From positions 1-13,880 of the forward strand of contig CAJMAO010000038.1 in the NCBI GenBank assembly GCA_905211345.1: a stretch of DNA of 13,880 bases, read 5' to 3'. The DNA is from an uncultured Prevotella sp. GTDB taxonomy: Bacteria; Bacteroidota; Bacteroidia; Bacteroidales; Bacteroidaceae. A model generated the notes under the pieces. The model saw only the letters and a program-made list of their open reading frames with translations. It made no database searches and had not been told where the DNA came from. Shown here one piece after another: positions 1 through 8,438 of this stretch; positions within the stretch are counted from its first letter, which is position 1, and every line of letters begins with the position of its first letter. A program made the position numbers and the translations under genes.

Positions 1-142
1 AGTATTTCAAACTAAGACTGTTTGCACTGCACGATTCTAACATACACCTGAACTGTGGATGAACCTCAAAAGACGGTCATCTGCAAAATCGGTATATATG
101 AAACAAACAACAAAACATATTCATTCAGCAGTATAAACTGCT

Positions 143-205
143 ATTCATCGTGTCTCAAATAAATCAAACTGCATATAAAAACAAAAGACACGATAAATCG
201 TGTCC
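143..205. repeat. Paired-palindrome repeat element, diverged copy
   Basis: A perfect palindrome lies at 187-204 (GACACGAT-AA-ATCGTGTC). A half copy, ATTCATCGTGTCTC, lies at 143-157 and about 30 nt separate the two. The same order, ATTCATCG(C/T)GTCT followed by a spacer and then a full palindrome with core GAnrCGAT..ATCG, occurs in the element at 10496-10606. Here CGCG in the arms is replaced by CACG/CGTG, so both arms changed together and pairing was kept. This suggests a dispersed repeat family under selection for the hairpin, or one that spreads as a hairpin. No protein-coding content is present. Confidence 0.55.
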
Positions 206-439
206 ATACATAATTAGTTGAAAATCTAAGCTGTAAATGAGTTTAAAGGACAACTTCCGGCAGTTGTTACAAGTCTATTGCCTGCCACGCATTTTAATTT
301 TTCATTGCTGATTCTTTAATTCCGTATAGCCGTATTACACCTTATTTATAATATATATAAGCAGGATTCCATCCATATTGTATTTGTTATGGTTTGGTAA
401 TTTTTACTTAAAACATACACTAATCCACCCTTTCCCGTT

Positions 440-458
440 TGCATTTTAATGCATTTTA
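440..458. repeat. Direct repeat TGCATTTTA x2, possible operator
   Basis: TGCATTTTA occurs at 440-448 and again at 450-458, a period of 10 bp or about one helical turn. The overlap also makes a small palindrome, TGCATT-TT-AATGCA (440-453). It lies about 175 nt upstream of the likely susC -7 box, where regulators of SusC/SusD operons can bind. A regulatory role is inference only; in AT-rich DNA such a repeat can arise by chance. Confidence 0.3.
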
Positions 459-607
459 GTGGATAATATACACTTTTTATGCACTTCCGGATTATACAAA
501 ATGAAAGGTATTTGCTGTAAAATAATCACTAATTGTATAAAATACACCCTTTCGTTAGACCAATTTTGTTAAAAATGAGGCGTATTCCCACTTTTTTCTC
601 ATTTTTA

Positions 608-639
608 TTTCATTTGTATTGAAAATATCCTTAATTTTG
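608..639 (+). promoter_or_regulatory. Likely Bacteroidetes-type promoter of the susC operon
   Basis: TAATTTTG at 632-639 matches the Bacteroidetes primary sigma factor -7 box TAnnTTTG exactly. The -33 box (consensus TTTG) is weak: TTTC at 608-611 gives the usual spacer of 20 nt, whereas the perfect TTTG at 613-616 would leave only 15 nt. Transcription would begin near 646, leaving a leader of about 40 nt before the susC start. No transcript data are available. Confidence 0.5.
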
Positions 640-688
640 CATATTGTAACAAAGGTATAACTTATTTATTTAATTAGAGAAAAAGGAC

Positions 689-3600
689 ATGATGGTTTTC
701 AAGAAATTCATGGCGACACTGTTGTGTGCCGTATTCACGGCGGCCGTTGCGTTGGCGCAGGGCACCGCGGTGCGCGGCACGATCGTCGACGAGGCCGGGG
801 AGCCGGTCATCGGCGCGTCCGTGTTCGTGAAGGGCACGAAGACGGGCGCCGTCACCGACATTGACGGCAAGTTCTCCATCAACGCGCCCTCCGGCAGCAC
901 GCTGGTGATAACCTACGTGGGCTACGAGAAGGCGGAGCACAAGGCCGCCGACGGCATGAGGGTTCAGCTGACGCCGACCAGCCACACGCTGGGCGAGGTC
1001 GTGGTCACCGGTATGCAGAAGATGGACAAGAGGCTCTTCACCGGCGCCACGGCGAAGATAGACGCCGACAAGGCCAAGCTGGACGGAATAGCCGACGTGA
1101 GCCGCGCCCTCGAGGGCCGCGTCGCGGGCGTCTCGGTGCAGAACGTCTCGGGCACGTTCGGTACGGCCCCCAAGATCCGCGTGCGCGGAGCGACCTCCAT
1201 ATTCGGCAACTCCAAGCCGCTGTGGGTCATCGACGGCGTGATACAGGAGGACGCCGTGGACGTGAGCGCGGACGACCTGTCGTCGGGCGACGCGGTGACG
1301 CTCATCTCAAACGCGATAGCCGGCCTTAGCGCCGACGACATAGAGAGCTTCCAAGTGCTCAAGGACGGCTCGGCCACGTCGATCTGCGGCGCGCGCGCCA
1401 TGGCGGGCGTGGTGGTCATCACCACCAAGCGCGGCAAGGCCGGGCGCAGCACCGTGAACTACACGGGCGAGTTCACCTACCGCCTGAAGCCCACCTACAG
1501 CGAGTACAACATCAGCAACTCGCAGGAGCAGATGGGCATCTACAAGGAAATGGAGGAGAAGGGCTGGCTGGAGTTCTCCACGCTGGCCAACAGCTCGACC
1601 TCCGGACTGTACGGCAAGATGTACAGCCTGATGTCGCAGTACGACAAGACCAACGGACAGTTCGGCCTGCCCAACACGGAGGCCGCCATGGCCAAGTACC
1701 TGCAGACGGCGGAGTTCCGCAACACCGACTGGTTCGACCTGCTGTTCAACAGCAACATCGTGCAGAACCACTCCGTGAGCATATCCTCCGGCTCGGACAA
1801 GGCCAGCCTGTACGCCTCGGTGTCGGCGATGAACGACCCGGGATGGACCAAGGACAGCGAGGTGGAGCGCTACACGGCCACGATGAACGCCTCGTTCAAC
1901 CTGTCGAAGAACCTGAGCGTGTCGCTCTCGACAAACGCCTCGTACCGCGACCAGCAGGCGCCGGGAACGCTCAGCCAGAGCACCGACGTGGTGACGGGGG
2001 CCGTCAGCCGCGACTTCGACATCAACCCGTTCAGCTACGCGATGAACACCTCGCGCACGCTCGACCCCAACGAGGTGTACACGCGCAACTACGCGCCCTT
2101 CAACATATTCCACGAGCTCGACAACAACTACATCGACCTCTCGATAGCCGACATGAAGTTCCAGGCCGAGCTGTCGTGGAAGCCGGTGATGGGCCTCGAG
2201 TTCCACCTGCTGGGTGCCTACCGCACGCAGAAGACGTCGCAGGAACACTCGATACTCAACTCGTCCAACCAGGCCGAGGCGTACCGCGCCGGCGTGGACG
2301 ACCCGAACATAATGTACAGCAACCCGTTCCTCTACCAAGACCCGGACGAGCCGAACTCGCTGCCGATCTCGGTGATGCCCACCGGAGGCATCTACATCCG
2401 CAACGACTACATGGTGAGGCAGCTCGACTTCCGCGGCACCGTGCAATATAACAAGGTGTGGAACGACACCCACATAATGAACCTCTTCGGCGGCATGGAG
2501 ATCAACAAGACCGACCGCGACCAGTCGATGCACTCAGACTACGGCGTCGACTACGACAACGGACGAATCGTAAACATAACGCCGGAGTTCTACAAGCAGG
2601 CCAAGGAGGAGGGCACCGTGCTCAGCTCGTTCTCGAAGTCGTGGACGCGCAACCTCGCCTACTTCCTCAGCGGGAGCTACTCGTACAAGGGCCGCTACAC
2701 CGTCAACCTGACGGGCCGCTACGAGGGCACCAACAAGCTGGGCAAGAGCCGCGACGCGCGCTGGCTGCCCACGTGGAACGTCTCCGGCGCGTGGAACGCC
2801 CACGAGGAGACTTTCTTCAAGCGCTGGATGGAGAGGACAAACGGCGCACTGTCGCACCTGACGCTGCGCGCCTCCTACTCGCTGACCGCAGACCGCGGAC
2901 CCTCATGGGTCACCAACGCCCTGCCAGTCTATATGTCTTACAACGCATGGCGCCCGCAGGGCGACCAGATAGAGACGGCCATCCAGCTCTACGACATCGC
3001 CAACACGGAGCTCACCTACGAGAAGAAGCACGAGTTCAACCTCGGCCTCGACGCGGGCTTCCTGCGCAACCGCATCAACCTGAACTTCGACATCTACTGG
3101 CGCAACAACTACGACCTGATAGGCATCATAGAGACTCAGGGCGTGGGCGGCGTCATCTCGAAGTTCGCCAACGTGGCCACGATGAAGTCGCACGGAGTGG
3201 AAGCCACCCTCTCGACGCGCAACATCCAGACCAAGGACTTCAACTGGACCACCGACCTCACCTTCTCGTACGCGACCAACGAGATAACCGACCTGAAGTC
3301 GCGCTCGAACGTGATAAACCTCGTCTCGGGGCTGTCGAGCGAGTCCACGTCCGGCCACTTCCGCGAGGGCTACCCCGTGTCGGCGCTGTTCTCCATCCCG
3401 TTCGTCGGACTTAACGACGAGGGACTGCCGCAGTTCATCAACGAGAACGGCGAGGTGACCACCTCGAACATCAACTTCCAGGAGTACAACAAGCTCGACT
3501 TCCTCAAGTACGAGGGCCCCACGGAGCCGACGATCACCGGCGGCTTCAACAACACCCTGACGTACAAGAACTGGAGGCTCAACATATTCATCACCTACTC

Positions 3601-4042
3601 CTTCGGCAACAAGGTGCGCCTCGACCCGGTGTTCGCCGCCGGATACTCGGACATGACGGCCATGCCCAAGGAGTTCAAGAACCGCTGGGTGCAGCCGGGA
3701 GACGAGAAGTACACCACGATACCTACGATAGCCAGCGTGCGCCAGTACAACAACGACAACCAGCTGTCCTACGCCTACAACGCCTACAACTACTCGACGG
3801 CGCGCGTGGCCGACGGCGGCTTCATCAGGCTTAAGGACGTCTCGCTGACCTACGACGTGCCAAAGTCGTTCCTCAGCAAGATAGGGCTGAGCACGGCCTC
3901 GCTCAAGCTCGACGCCACCAACCTGTTCCTGCTCTACGCCGACGACAAGCTCAACGGGCAGGACCCCGAGTTCGTCAACGCGGGTGGCGTGGCCACCCCG
4001 CTGGCAAAGCAGTTCACGTTCACATTGCGACTTGGCATCTAA
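689..4042 (+). CDS. susC-like: SusC/RagA-family TonB-dependent outer-membrane transporter
   Basis: This is the outer-membrane beta-barrel of a SusCD pair, which imports a ligand captured by the SusD lipoprotein using TonB-ExbBD energy. The 1117-residue length is normal for the family. A signal peptide (about residues 1-24, ending ALAQ) is followed by a carboxypeptidase-regulatory-like domain (about 26-102, with GTIVDEAGEPVIGASV and ITYVGYEK), the VVVTG motif (104-108), the plug (about 115-247, with RVRG, PLWVIDGV and GVVVITTKRG) and a long barrel ending in TLRLGI. There is no N-terminal STN domain, so direct ECF anti-sigma signalling is not expected. AAGGA at 683-687 is only 1 nt from the ATG at 689 but 4 nt from the in-frame ATG at 692, so the true start could be the second Met. 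The substrate cannot be read from the sequence. It is the first gene of the operon, 29 nt before the susD-like gene. Confidence 0.95.
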   Translation: MMVFKKFMATLLCAVFTAAVALAQGTAVRGTIVDEAGEPVIGASVFVKGTKTGAVTDIDGKFSINAPSGSTLVITYVGYEKAEHKAADGMRVQLTPTSHTLGEVVVTGMQKMDKRLFTGATAKIDADKAKLDGIADVSRALEGRVAGVSVQNVSGTFGTAPKIRVRGATSIFGNSKPLWVIDGVIQEDAVDVSADDLSSGDAVTLISNAIAGLSADDIESFQVLKDGSATSICGARAMAGVVVITTKRGKAGRSTVNYTGEFTYRLKPTYSEYNISNSQEQMGIYKEMEEKGWLEFSTLANSSTSGLYGKMYSLMSQYDKTNGQFGLPNTEAAMAKYLQTAEFRNTDWFDLLFNSNIVQNHSVSISSGSDKASLYASVSAMNDPGWTKDSEVERYTATMNASFNLSKNLSVSLSTNASYRDQQAPGTLSQSTDVVTGAVSRDFDINPFSYAMNTSRTLDPNEVYTRNYAPFNIFHELDNNYIDLSIADMKFQAELSWKPVMGLEFHLLGAYRTQKTSQEHSILNSSNQAEAYRAGVDDPNIMYSNPFLYQDPDEPNSLPISVMPTGGIYIRNDYMVRQLDFRGTVQYNKVWNDTHIMNLFGGMEINKTDRDQSMHSDYGVDYDNGRIVNITPEFYKQAKEEGTVLSSFSKSWTRNLAYFLSGSYSYKGRYTVNLTGRYEGTNKLGKSRDARWLPTWNVSGAWNAHEETFFKRWMERTNGALSHLTLRASYSLTADRGPSWVTNALPVYMSYNAWRPQGDQIETAIQLYDIANTELTYEKKHEFNLGLDAGFLRNRINLNFDIYWRNNYDLIGIIETQGVGGVISKFANVATMKSHGVEATLSTRNIQTKDFNWTTDLTFSYATNEITDLKSRSNVINLVSGLSSESTSGHFREGYPVSALFSIPFVGLNDEGLPQFINENGEVTTSNINFQEYNKLDFLKYEGPTEPTITGGFNNTLTYKNWRLNIFITYSFGNKVRLDPVFAAGYSDMTAMPKEFKNRWVQPGDEKYTTIPTIASVRQYNNDNQLSYAYNAYNYSTARVADGGFIRLKDVSLTYDVPKSFLSKIGLSTASLKLDATNLFLLYADDKLNGQDPEFVNAGGVATPLAKQFTFTLRLGI

Positions 4043-4071
4043 ACGTTTCATAAACATAAAGGACAAAATAA

Positions 4072-5793
4072 ATGAAATTCTCAAGATATAAGATATTCGT
4101 GCTGGGTGCGGCGCTGCTGTCGTTCGCGTCGTGCGACGACTTCCTCGACAAGAACCCCGACGAGCGCGTCGACATCACCAACGACGAGAACAAGATAATA
4201 CAGCTGCTGACCAACGGTTACATGATGTACAACTACGGCTACCTGTGCGAGTTCTCGAGCGACAACCTCATCGACAACAACTCGCCCCACCTGCCCGTCA
4301 ACCCGGACGACCCCCAGGTGACGTCCTACTACAACCTCGCGCCTTACGAGCGCATGGACAACGAGGTGTTCGCCTTCGAGCAGGTGCGCTCGTCGACCTC
4401 GACAGACTCGCCTTCGGTTGTATGGCAGGGCTGCTACGGCGCCATAGCCGTGGCCAACCACGCGCTTACGGCCATCAACCAGATGGTTGAGAACAACAAC
4501 GGAGTGATAAGCGACAAGCTGCGCGCCGCCCGTGGCGAGGCCCTCCTTATCCGCGCCTACCACCACTTCCTGCTTGTCAACATATTCTGCCAGGCGTACA
4601 AGGACGAGACGCTCAGCAGGCAGGACGTGGGCGTGCCGTACATGACGAAGGAGGAGAACACCGTCAACCCGTCGTACGACCGCGGCAACGTGGCCGACGT
4701 GTACGCCAAGATCGAGCAGGACCTCGAGGCCGGGCTGGAAGACATAAGCGACGTGAACTACGCCATGCCCAAGTGGCACTTCAACGTGAACGCCGCGCAC
4801 GCCTTCGCCGCACGCTTCTACCTGTTCAAGCGCGAATACGACAAGGTCATCGAGCACGCCGACGCGGTGCTCGGGCAGGGCACGGCCAACCTCTCCAACA
4901 TGCTCATGAAGTACGACGGCTTCGACGGTTGCACGAAAATGGACGACTACGCTAACGTATGGCAGAACCCGTCGGCCAACAACAACCTGATGCTGCTGGC
5001 TACGTATTCGACGCTGCGCAGGCGCATAATGGGCTGCCGCTACGCGTGGAACGGCGACGGCCTCAAGAACACCGTGTACCACCTCGGCCCCAACTGGCGC
5101 TGGTACGTGATACCGTGCGGGTACGTGTCGGGCGCGACCTTCTACTCGGGCGAGCAGGACTACGGGTACTGCTCATCGAAGATAGGCGAGCGCTTCGAGT
5201 ACACCGACAAGGTGTCGGGCATCGGCTACGCCCACGTGATACGCAGGGAGTTCACCGCCACCGAGCTGCTCCTCGAGCGCGCCGAGGCCAAGCTCCTCTC
5301 GCAGAACCGCGACATACCGGGCGCAGTGGCCGACCTCATAGCCTACGACACCAGCCGCTGGACCTTCACCGAGTCAGACAAGCAGACGTTCTTCGCCAAC
5401 GGCGCGCTCGAGTACCTCACCGAGGAGGACATGCTGAGCTATTATTCGGATACGAACAACCCCAACTGCTTCGCCGACTGGGACTTCACGCAGAACATGA
5501 GCCCCGGCTTCGTGGTGCCGCAGGATGTGGTGCCCTACATGAACGCAGTGAACGACATGCGCCGCTACGAGACCGTGCTCGAGGGCCTGCGCTTCTTCGA
5601 CCTCAAGCGCTTCGGCATCGAGTACTCGCACGCCATAGGCAACCCCGCCGAGGTGATAACGCTCGCGTGGGACGACCCGCGCCGCGCCCTCGAGATACCG
5701 CAGGAGGTGGAGGCCGCCGGCATGCAGACCTCGCGCCCGAAGGTAACCGAATACAAGCAGGACGGCTCAGCCCTGAAATACAAGAGTAAATAA
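4072..5793 (+). CDS. susD-like: SusD/RagB-family nutrient-binding outer-membrane lipoprotein
   Basis: This is the surface lipoprotein that caps the SusC barrel and captures substrate. The 573 residues begin with a lipoprotein signal peptide ending FASC, with Cys21 as the lipidation site. The following DD and the motif DFLDKNPDERVDI are typical of SusD proteins, and acidic residues after the Cys fit a Bacteroidetes surface-export signal. The helical core motif RAYHHFLLVNIF lies near residues 162-173. The C-terminal RagB/SusD motif EGLRFFDLKRFG lies near 504-515. The start is supported by AAAGGAC at 4058-4064, 7 nt upstream. It follows the susC-like gene by 29 nt and precedes the metallohydrolase gene by 21 nt, so co-transcription is very likely. 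The ligand cannot be assigned from the sequence. Confidence 0.95.
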   Translation: MKFSRYKIFVLGAALLSFASCDDFLDKNPDERVDITNDENKIIQLLTNGYMMYNYGYLCEFSSDNLIDNNSPHLPVNPDDPQVTSYYNLAPYERMDNEVFAFEQVRSSTSTDSPSVVWQGCYGAIAVANHALTAINQMVENNNGVISDKLRAARGEALLIRAYHHFLLVNIFCQAYKDETLSRQDVGVPYMTKEENTVNPSYDRGNVADVYAKIEQDLEAGLEDISDVNYAMPKWHFNVNAAHAFAARFYLFKREYDKVIEHADAVLGQGTANLSNMLMKYDGFDGCTKMDDYANVWQNPSANNNLMLLATYSTLRRRIMGCRYAWNGDGLKNTVYHLGPNWRWYVIPCGYVSGATFYSGEQDYGYCSSKIGERFEYTDKVSGIGYAHVIRREFTATELLLERAEAKLLSQNRDIPGAVADLIAYDTSRWTFTESDKQTFFANGALEYLTEEDMLSYYSDTNNPNCFADWDFTQNMSPGFVVPQDVVPYMNAVNDMRRYETVLEGLRFFDLKRFGIEYSHAIGNPAEVITLAWDDPRRALEIPQEVEAAGMQTSRPKVTEYKQDGSALKYKSK

Positions 5794-5799
5794 CGCAAC

Positions 5800-5806
5800 A
5801 AGGAGG
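5800..5806 (+). promoter_or_regulatory. Strong Shine-Dalgarno-like site before the metallohydrolase gene
   Basis: AAGGAGG lies 8 nt upstream of the ATG at 5815. Near-perfect Shine-Dalgarno sites are uncommon in Bacteroidetes. The other operon genes carry AAAGGAC in the same position (4058-4064 and 7079-7085), so this one fixes the start and may raise translation of this gene. Confidence 0.55.
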
Positions 5807-5814
5807 CATTACCA

Positions 5815-7077
5815 ATGAAATCAACAGTCAAAATCCTATTCCTGGCGCTGGCCGCTGCGCTCGCGGGCAACACGATGGTTTCCTGCTCCGACGACGACCT
5901 CGGCCCCACGATATTCCAGATACCCGACGAGACGCTCGACCGCTCGCTGGCCACCTTCCCGCTGGACACCTTCGTGAAGGTGAACTTCCTCGAGCCCTAC
6001 AACCTGCGCTACATATACAAGATGGAGGACATAGGCTCGGACCTGCAGAAGAACCTCGTGCCCGCGTCGTACGACCAGAGCGTCAAGCTCGCCGTGCTGT
6101 CGAAGTACCTTTGGTACGACGTGTACGCCAAGTGCGCCGGCGAGGAGTTCCTCAAGGAGTACAGCCCTAGGATAATCCACGTCATCGGCTCGCCGTCGTA
6201 CAACCCGCCCTCGGGCACCGAGACGCTGGGCGAGGCCGAGGGGGGCCTGAAGATAACCCTGTACAACACCAACAACCTCAACGAGGAGAACATCGACTCC
6301 CTCAACGAGAAGTTCTTCAAGACCATGCACCACGAGTTCTCGCACATCCTCAACCAGAACTACGTATACCCGACGGCCTTCCCGCTGCTCTCGCAGAGCA
6401 CGTACAACCCGATAGACTGGCAGCACACGCCCGACTCGCTGGCCGCCGCCCAGGGCTTCGTATCGTCCTACGCCTCGTCGCAGGCACGCGAGGACTGGGT
6501 GGAGGTGATAGCCAACTACATCGTCAAGGACAAGAAGACGTGGGACGGGCTGCTCAACACCGCGGGCTACGACTGGGAGACCGTGGACATGGACGCACCC
6601 AAGTTCAAGGCGCTCGAGGCCAAGGTCAACGCCGGCACGGCCAACCGCGACTCGATAGGCTACTTCTACGAGGTCTCGGCCAACGAGGGCTCGGACGAGA
6701 GCGAGCAGCAGTGGACGATACAGCGCAAGGTCATAGCGCGTAACGCCGACGGTACCGCCGCCGTGGACGCCGAGGGCAACATCCAGTACCTCGAGCAGGA
6801 CGGCATCGACGGGCGCAACCTGATAGAGCAGAAGCTCGAGATGACGCGCGAGTGGCTCAAGACCAGCTTCGGCATCGACCTCGACGCGCTGCGCGACGAG
6901 GTGCAGCGGCGCCAGTGGGTGACCGACGCCGACGGGAACTTCGTGTTCGACGCCGGCGGCGGCTACATCAACCGCCTGACCGCGCCGCTCGAGAGCGACC
7001 CGTCGAAGACGCTCATGCAGTCGCTCGTCGACGAGGTCGAGAAATACAAGGCTTTGCAAACCACCAACGAACAATAA
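5815..7077 (+). CDS. Substrate import-associated zinc metallohydrolase lipoprotein (HExxH)
   Basis: A 420-residue lipoprotein: the signal peptide ends MVSC with Cys24 as the lipidation site, followed by SDDD, consistent with surface export. The zinc-binding motif HEFSH lies at residues 173-177. Downstream, EDWVE (226-230) sits in a context, FVSSYASSQAREDWVEVIANYI, that resembles the part of the putative zinc-metallopeptidase family supplying a glutamate as third ligand; E226 or E230 is the candidate. From memory this matches the family named substrate import-associated zinc metallohydrolase lipoprotein (TIGR04549, related to PF15890), known to be encoded beside SusC/SusD genes. The likely role is hydrolysis of the substrate at the cell surface before uptake, but peptidase activity is inferred from the motif. 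Isoleucine codons are 12 ATA, 10 ATC and no ATT by hand count. Confidence 0.88.
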   Translation: MKSTVKILFLALAAALAGNTMVSCSDDDLGPTIFQIPDETLDRSLATFPLDTFVKVNFLEPYNLRYIYKMEDIGSDLQKNLVPASYDQSVKLAVLSKYLWYDVYAKCAGEEFLKEYSPRIIHVIGSPSYNPPSGTETLGEAEGGLKITLYNTNNLNEENIDSLNEKFFKTMHHEFSHILNQNYVYPTAFPLLSQSTYNPIDWQHTPDSLAAAQGFVSSYASSQAREDWVEVIANYIVKDKKTWDGLLNTAGYDWETVDMDAPKFKALEAKVNAGTANRDSIGYFYEVSANEGSDESEQQWTIQRKVIARNADGTAAVDAEGNIQYLEQDGIDGRNLIEQKLEMTREWLKTSFGIDLDALRDEVQRRQWVTDADGNFVFDAGGGYINRLTAPLESDPSKTLMQSLVDEVEKYKALQTTNEQ

Positions 7078-7078
7078 T

Positions 7079-7085
7079 AAAGGAC
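7079..7085 (+). promoter_or_regulatory. Ribosome-binding-like AAAGGAC that fixes the DUF4302 start
   Basis: AAAGGAC lies 7 nt before the ATG at 7093, like AAAGGAC before the susD-like gene. It supports 7093 as the real start even though that frame closes after 43 codons, and so supports a frameshift in the gene rather than a different start. Confidence 0.5.
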
Positions 7086-7092
7086 ATACAAC

Positions 7093-8417
7093 ATGAAAAA
7101 GATATTTTCAACGACCCTGCTCTCCGCCGCCGCGCTTGCCTTCACTGGCTGCGCGAGGAGGACGACATATTCAGCTCGTCGGCCGCCAACCGCCTCGACC
7201 AGAGCAAGGTTACATACACCGAGCGACTGAAGTCGGCCGCCGACGGATGGGCCATGGAGTACTACCCCACGAAGGGCGTCGAGGGCGTGCAGGGAAAGGG
7301 CTACCTGCTCCTGATGAAGTTCAACGACGACGAGTCCGTGCGCATGGCCATGAAGAACGAGTTCTCCGGAGGCACCTACCTTGAGGACGAGTCGGCCTGG
7401 CAGGTGATAGCCGACAACGGCCCCGTGCTCACGTTCAACACGTACAACGACTGCATACACGCCTTCTGCGACCCGAAGGAGACCCCCTCGCTCGGCCTTG
7501 AGACCGGGCGCGGCGGCGAGGGCGACTACGAGTTCGTCATCATCGACCTTGCCGACGGGGCGGCCTCGGCCATGCTCAAGGGCAAGAAGCGCGGCACGTA
7601 CGACCGCCTGACGCGCCTTGAGGAGGGCGTCGACTTCCGGCAGTACATAGAGGACGTGCAGGCTTTCGGCGAGAGGATATTCTCGGCTTCGGCACCCAAC
7701 GAGTGCGTAGTGACGCTCGGCGACAGCGTGATGTCGATGGCCGACGCCAGCACGAGCATACCCAACATCTATCCTTACGGCGGCGACCCGATACTTCAGG
7801 AGAGCTACCACCCATACCTCATAACCAAGCGCGGCGGCAAGTACTACATGCGCTTCCGCGACGAGATGGAGGCACCGGACGGGACGAAGGCGCAGGAGTT
7901 CGTCTACGACGAGGGGCAGGACATGTTCACCGGTGTGGATCACCCCGAGTTCACCATCGAGGGGGAGGAACCCGCAAAATTCTTTATGATGGCTATGGAG
8001 GACGGCAATACATGGAGACTTAGCAGAACTTCAGATATGTCTGAGGATATGAAGGCAAAATACGAGGCTGTAAGGACTGGATTCACCTCATTGCGATATA
8101 CGATGAACTACATTTATTGGACGCTTGATGAAGGACAGTTGATGTGTGTCATAAACCTTAAGACGAATCGTAACGCTACTGTTAATGCCTCGTACAAATT
8201 CTCAATGACTCCGATAGACGGAGGTTATACTCTCTCTTATGACGGGCCGGCCGACACGGCAGCCTCGACTATATTTAGCTCTGTTCCGGCTATATCGAAT
8301 TTGTTTGCTGAGTTTACGGCTGATTTTGCGGTTAATGCAGCTACTACGAAGTTCAATCTCAGTAATATAACATTCTCGACCGGAGAGACTAAATGGTTTA
8401 CCATTAAACGTTATTAA
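7093..8417 (+). CDS. DUF4302-type lipoprotein, frame interrupted just after the lipobox cysteine
   Basis: From ATG 7093 the frame gives MKKIFSTTLLSAAALAFTGC, a classic lipoprotein signal with Cys20 at 7150-7152, then runs into nonsense and stops. The rest of the protein continues from 7155 in another frame (EEDDIFSSSAANRLDQ...) to the stop at 8415-8417. Removing one CG from CGCG at 7152-7155 gives ...FTGC-EEDDIF..., the junction expected for DUF4302 lipoproteins, with 440 residues in total. DUF4302 features, recalled from the family, include SAANRL near the start, DGWAMEYYPT, GYLLLMKFNDD and WQVIADNGPVLTFNTYN. The family's function is unknown; its members are often surface lipoproteins beside SusC/SusD genes. 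The gene begins 15 nt after the metallohydrolase stop. Codon use switches from GC-rich to AT-rich near 7970, inside the gene. As written it would not give a lipoprotein; it may be a pseudogene, phase variable or an assembly error. Confidence 0.85.
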
Positions 8418-8438
8418 TCCATTTAAAACTTTGTGATT

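Larger units (their letters stand above)
1..688. other. AT-rich non-coding region upstream of susC
   Basis: I see no credible gene in this stretch. It is much richer in A and T than the genes that follow. It holds a small palindrome at 127-142 (AGCAGT-ATAA-ACTGCT), a paired-palindrome element at 143-205, a short stem at 250-267 (ACAACT/AGTTGT) without a following T-run, a 10-bp-spaced direct repeat at 440-458, two copies of CACCCTTTC (426-434 and 545-553), and a likely promoter at 608-639. No upstream gene is visible, so what lies to the left is unknown. Confidence 0.7.

Noticed and set aside
250..267. Terminator of an upstream gene (ACAACT/AGTTGT stem)
   Set aside because: The stem is only 6 bp and no T-run follows it.
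1307..7074. Long open frames on the minus strand opposite the operon (for example 1307-2533, 2903-4084, 4081-5082 and 5836-7074)
   Set aside because: They arise from GC-rich third positions of the true genes. Their products are low-complexity Val/Arg/His-rich strings without recognisable domains, and they overlap strongly supported genes completely.
6852..7154. Start of the DUF4302 gene at an ATG at 6852, overlapping the metallohydrolase gene by 226 bp
   Set aside because: The first part would be Arg/Ala-rich with no signal peptide, while a clear ribosome-binding-like site and lipoprotein signal begin at 7093 in the other frame.
7093..7170. Programmed -1 frameshift joining signal peptide and body
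   Set aside because: No slippery X-XXY-YYZ heptamer or downstream pseudoknot is evident. A CG gain or sequence error explains the junction more simply.
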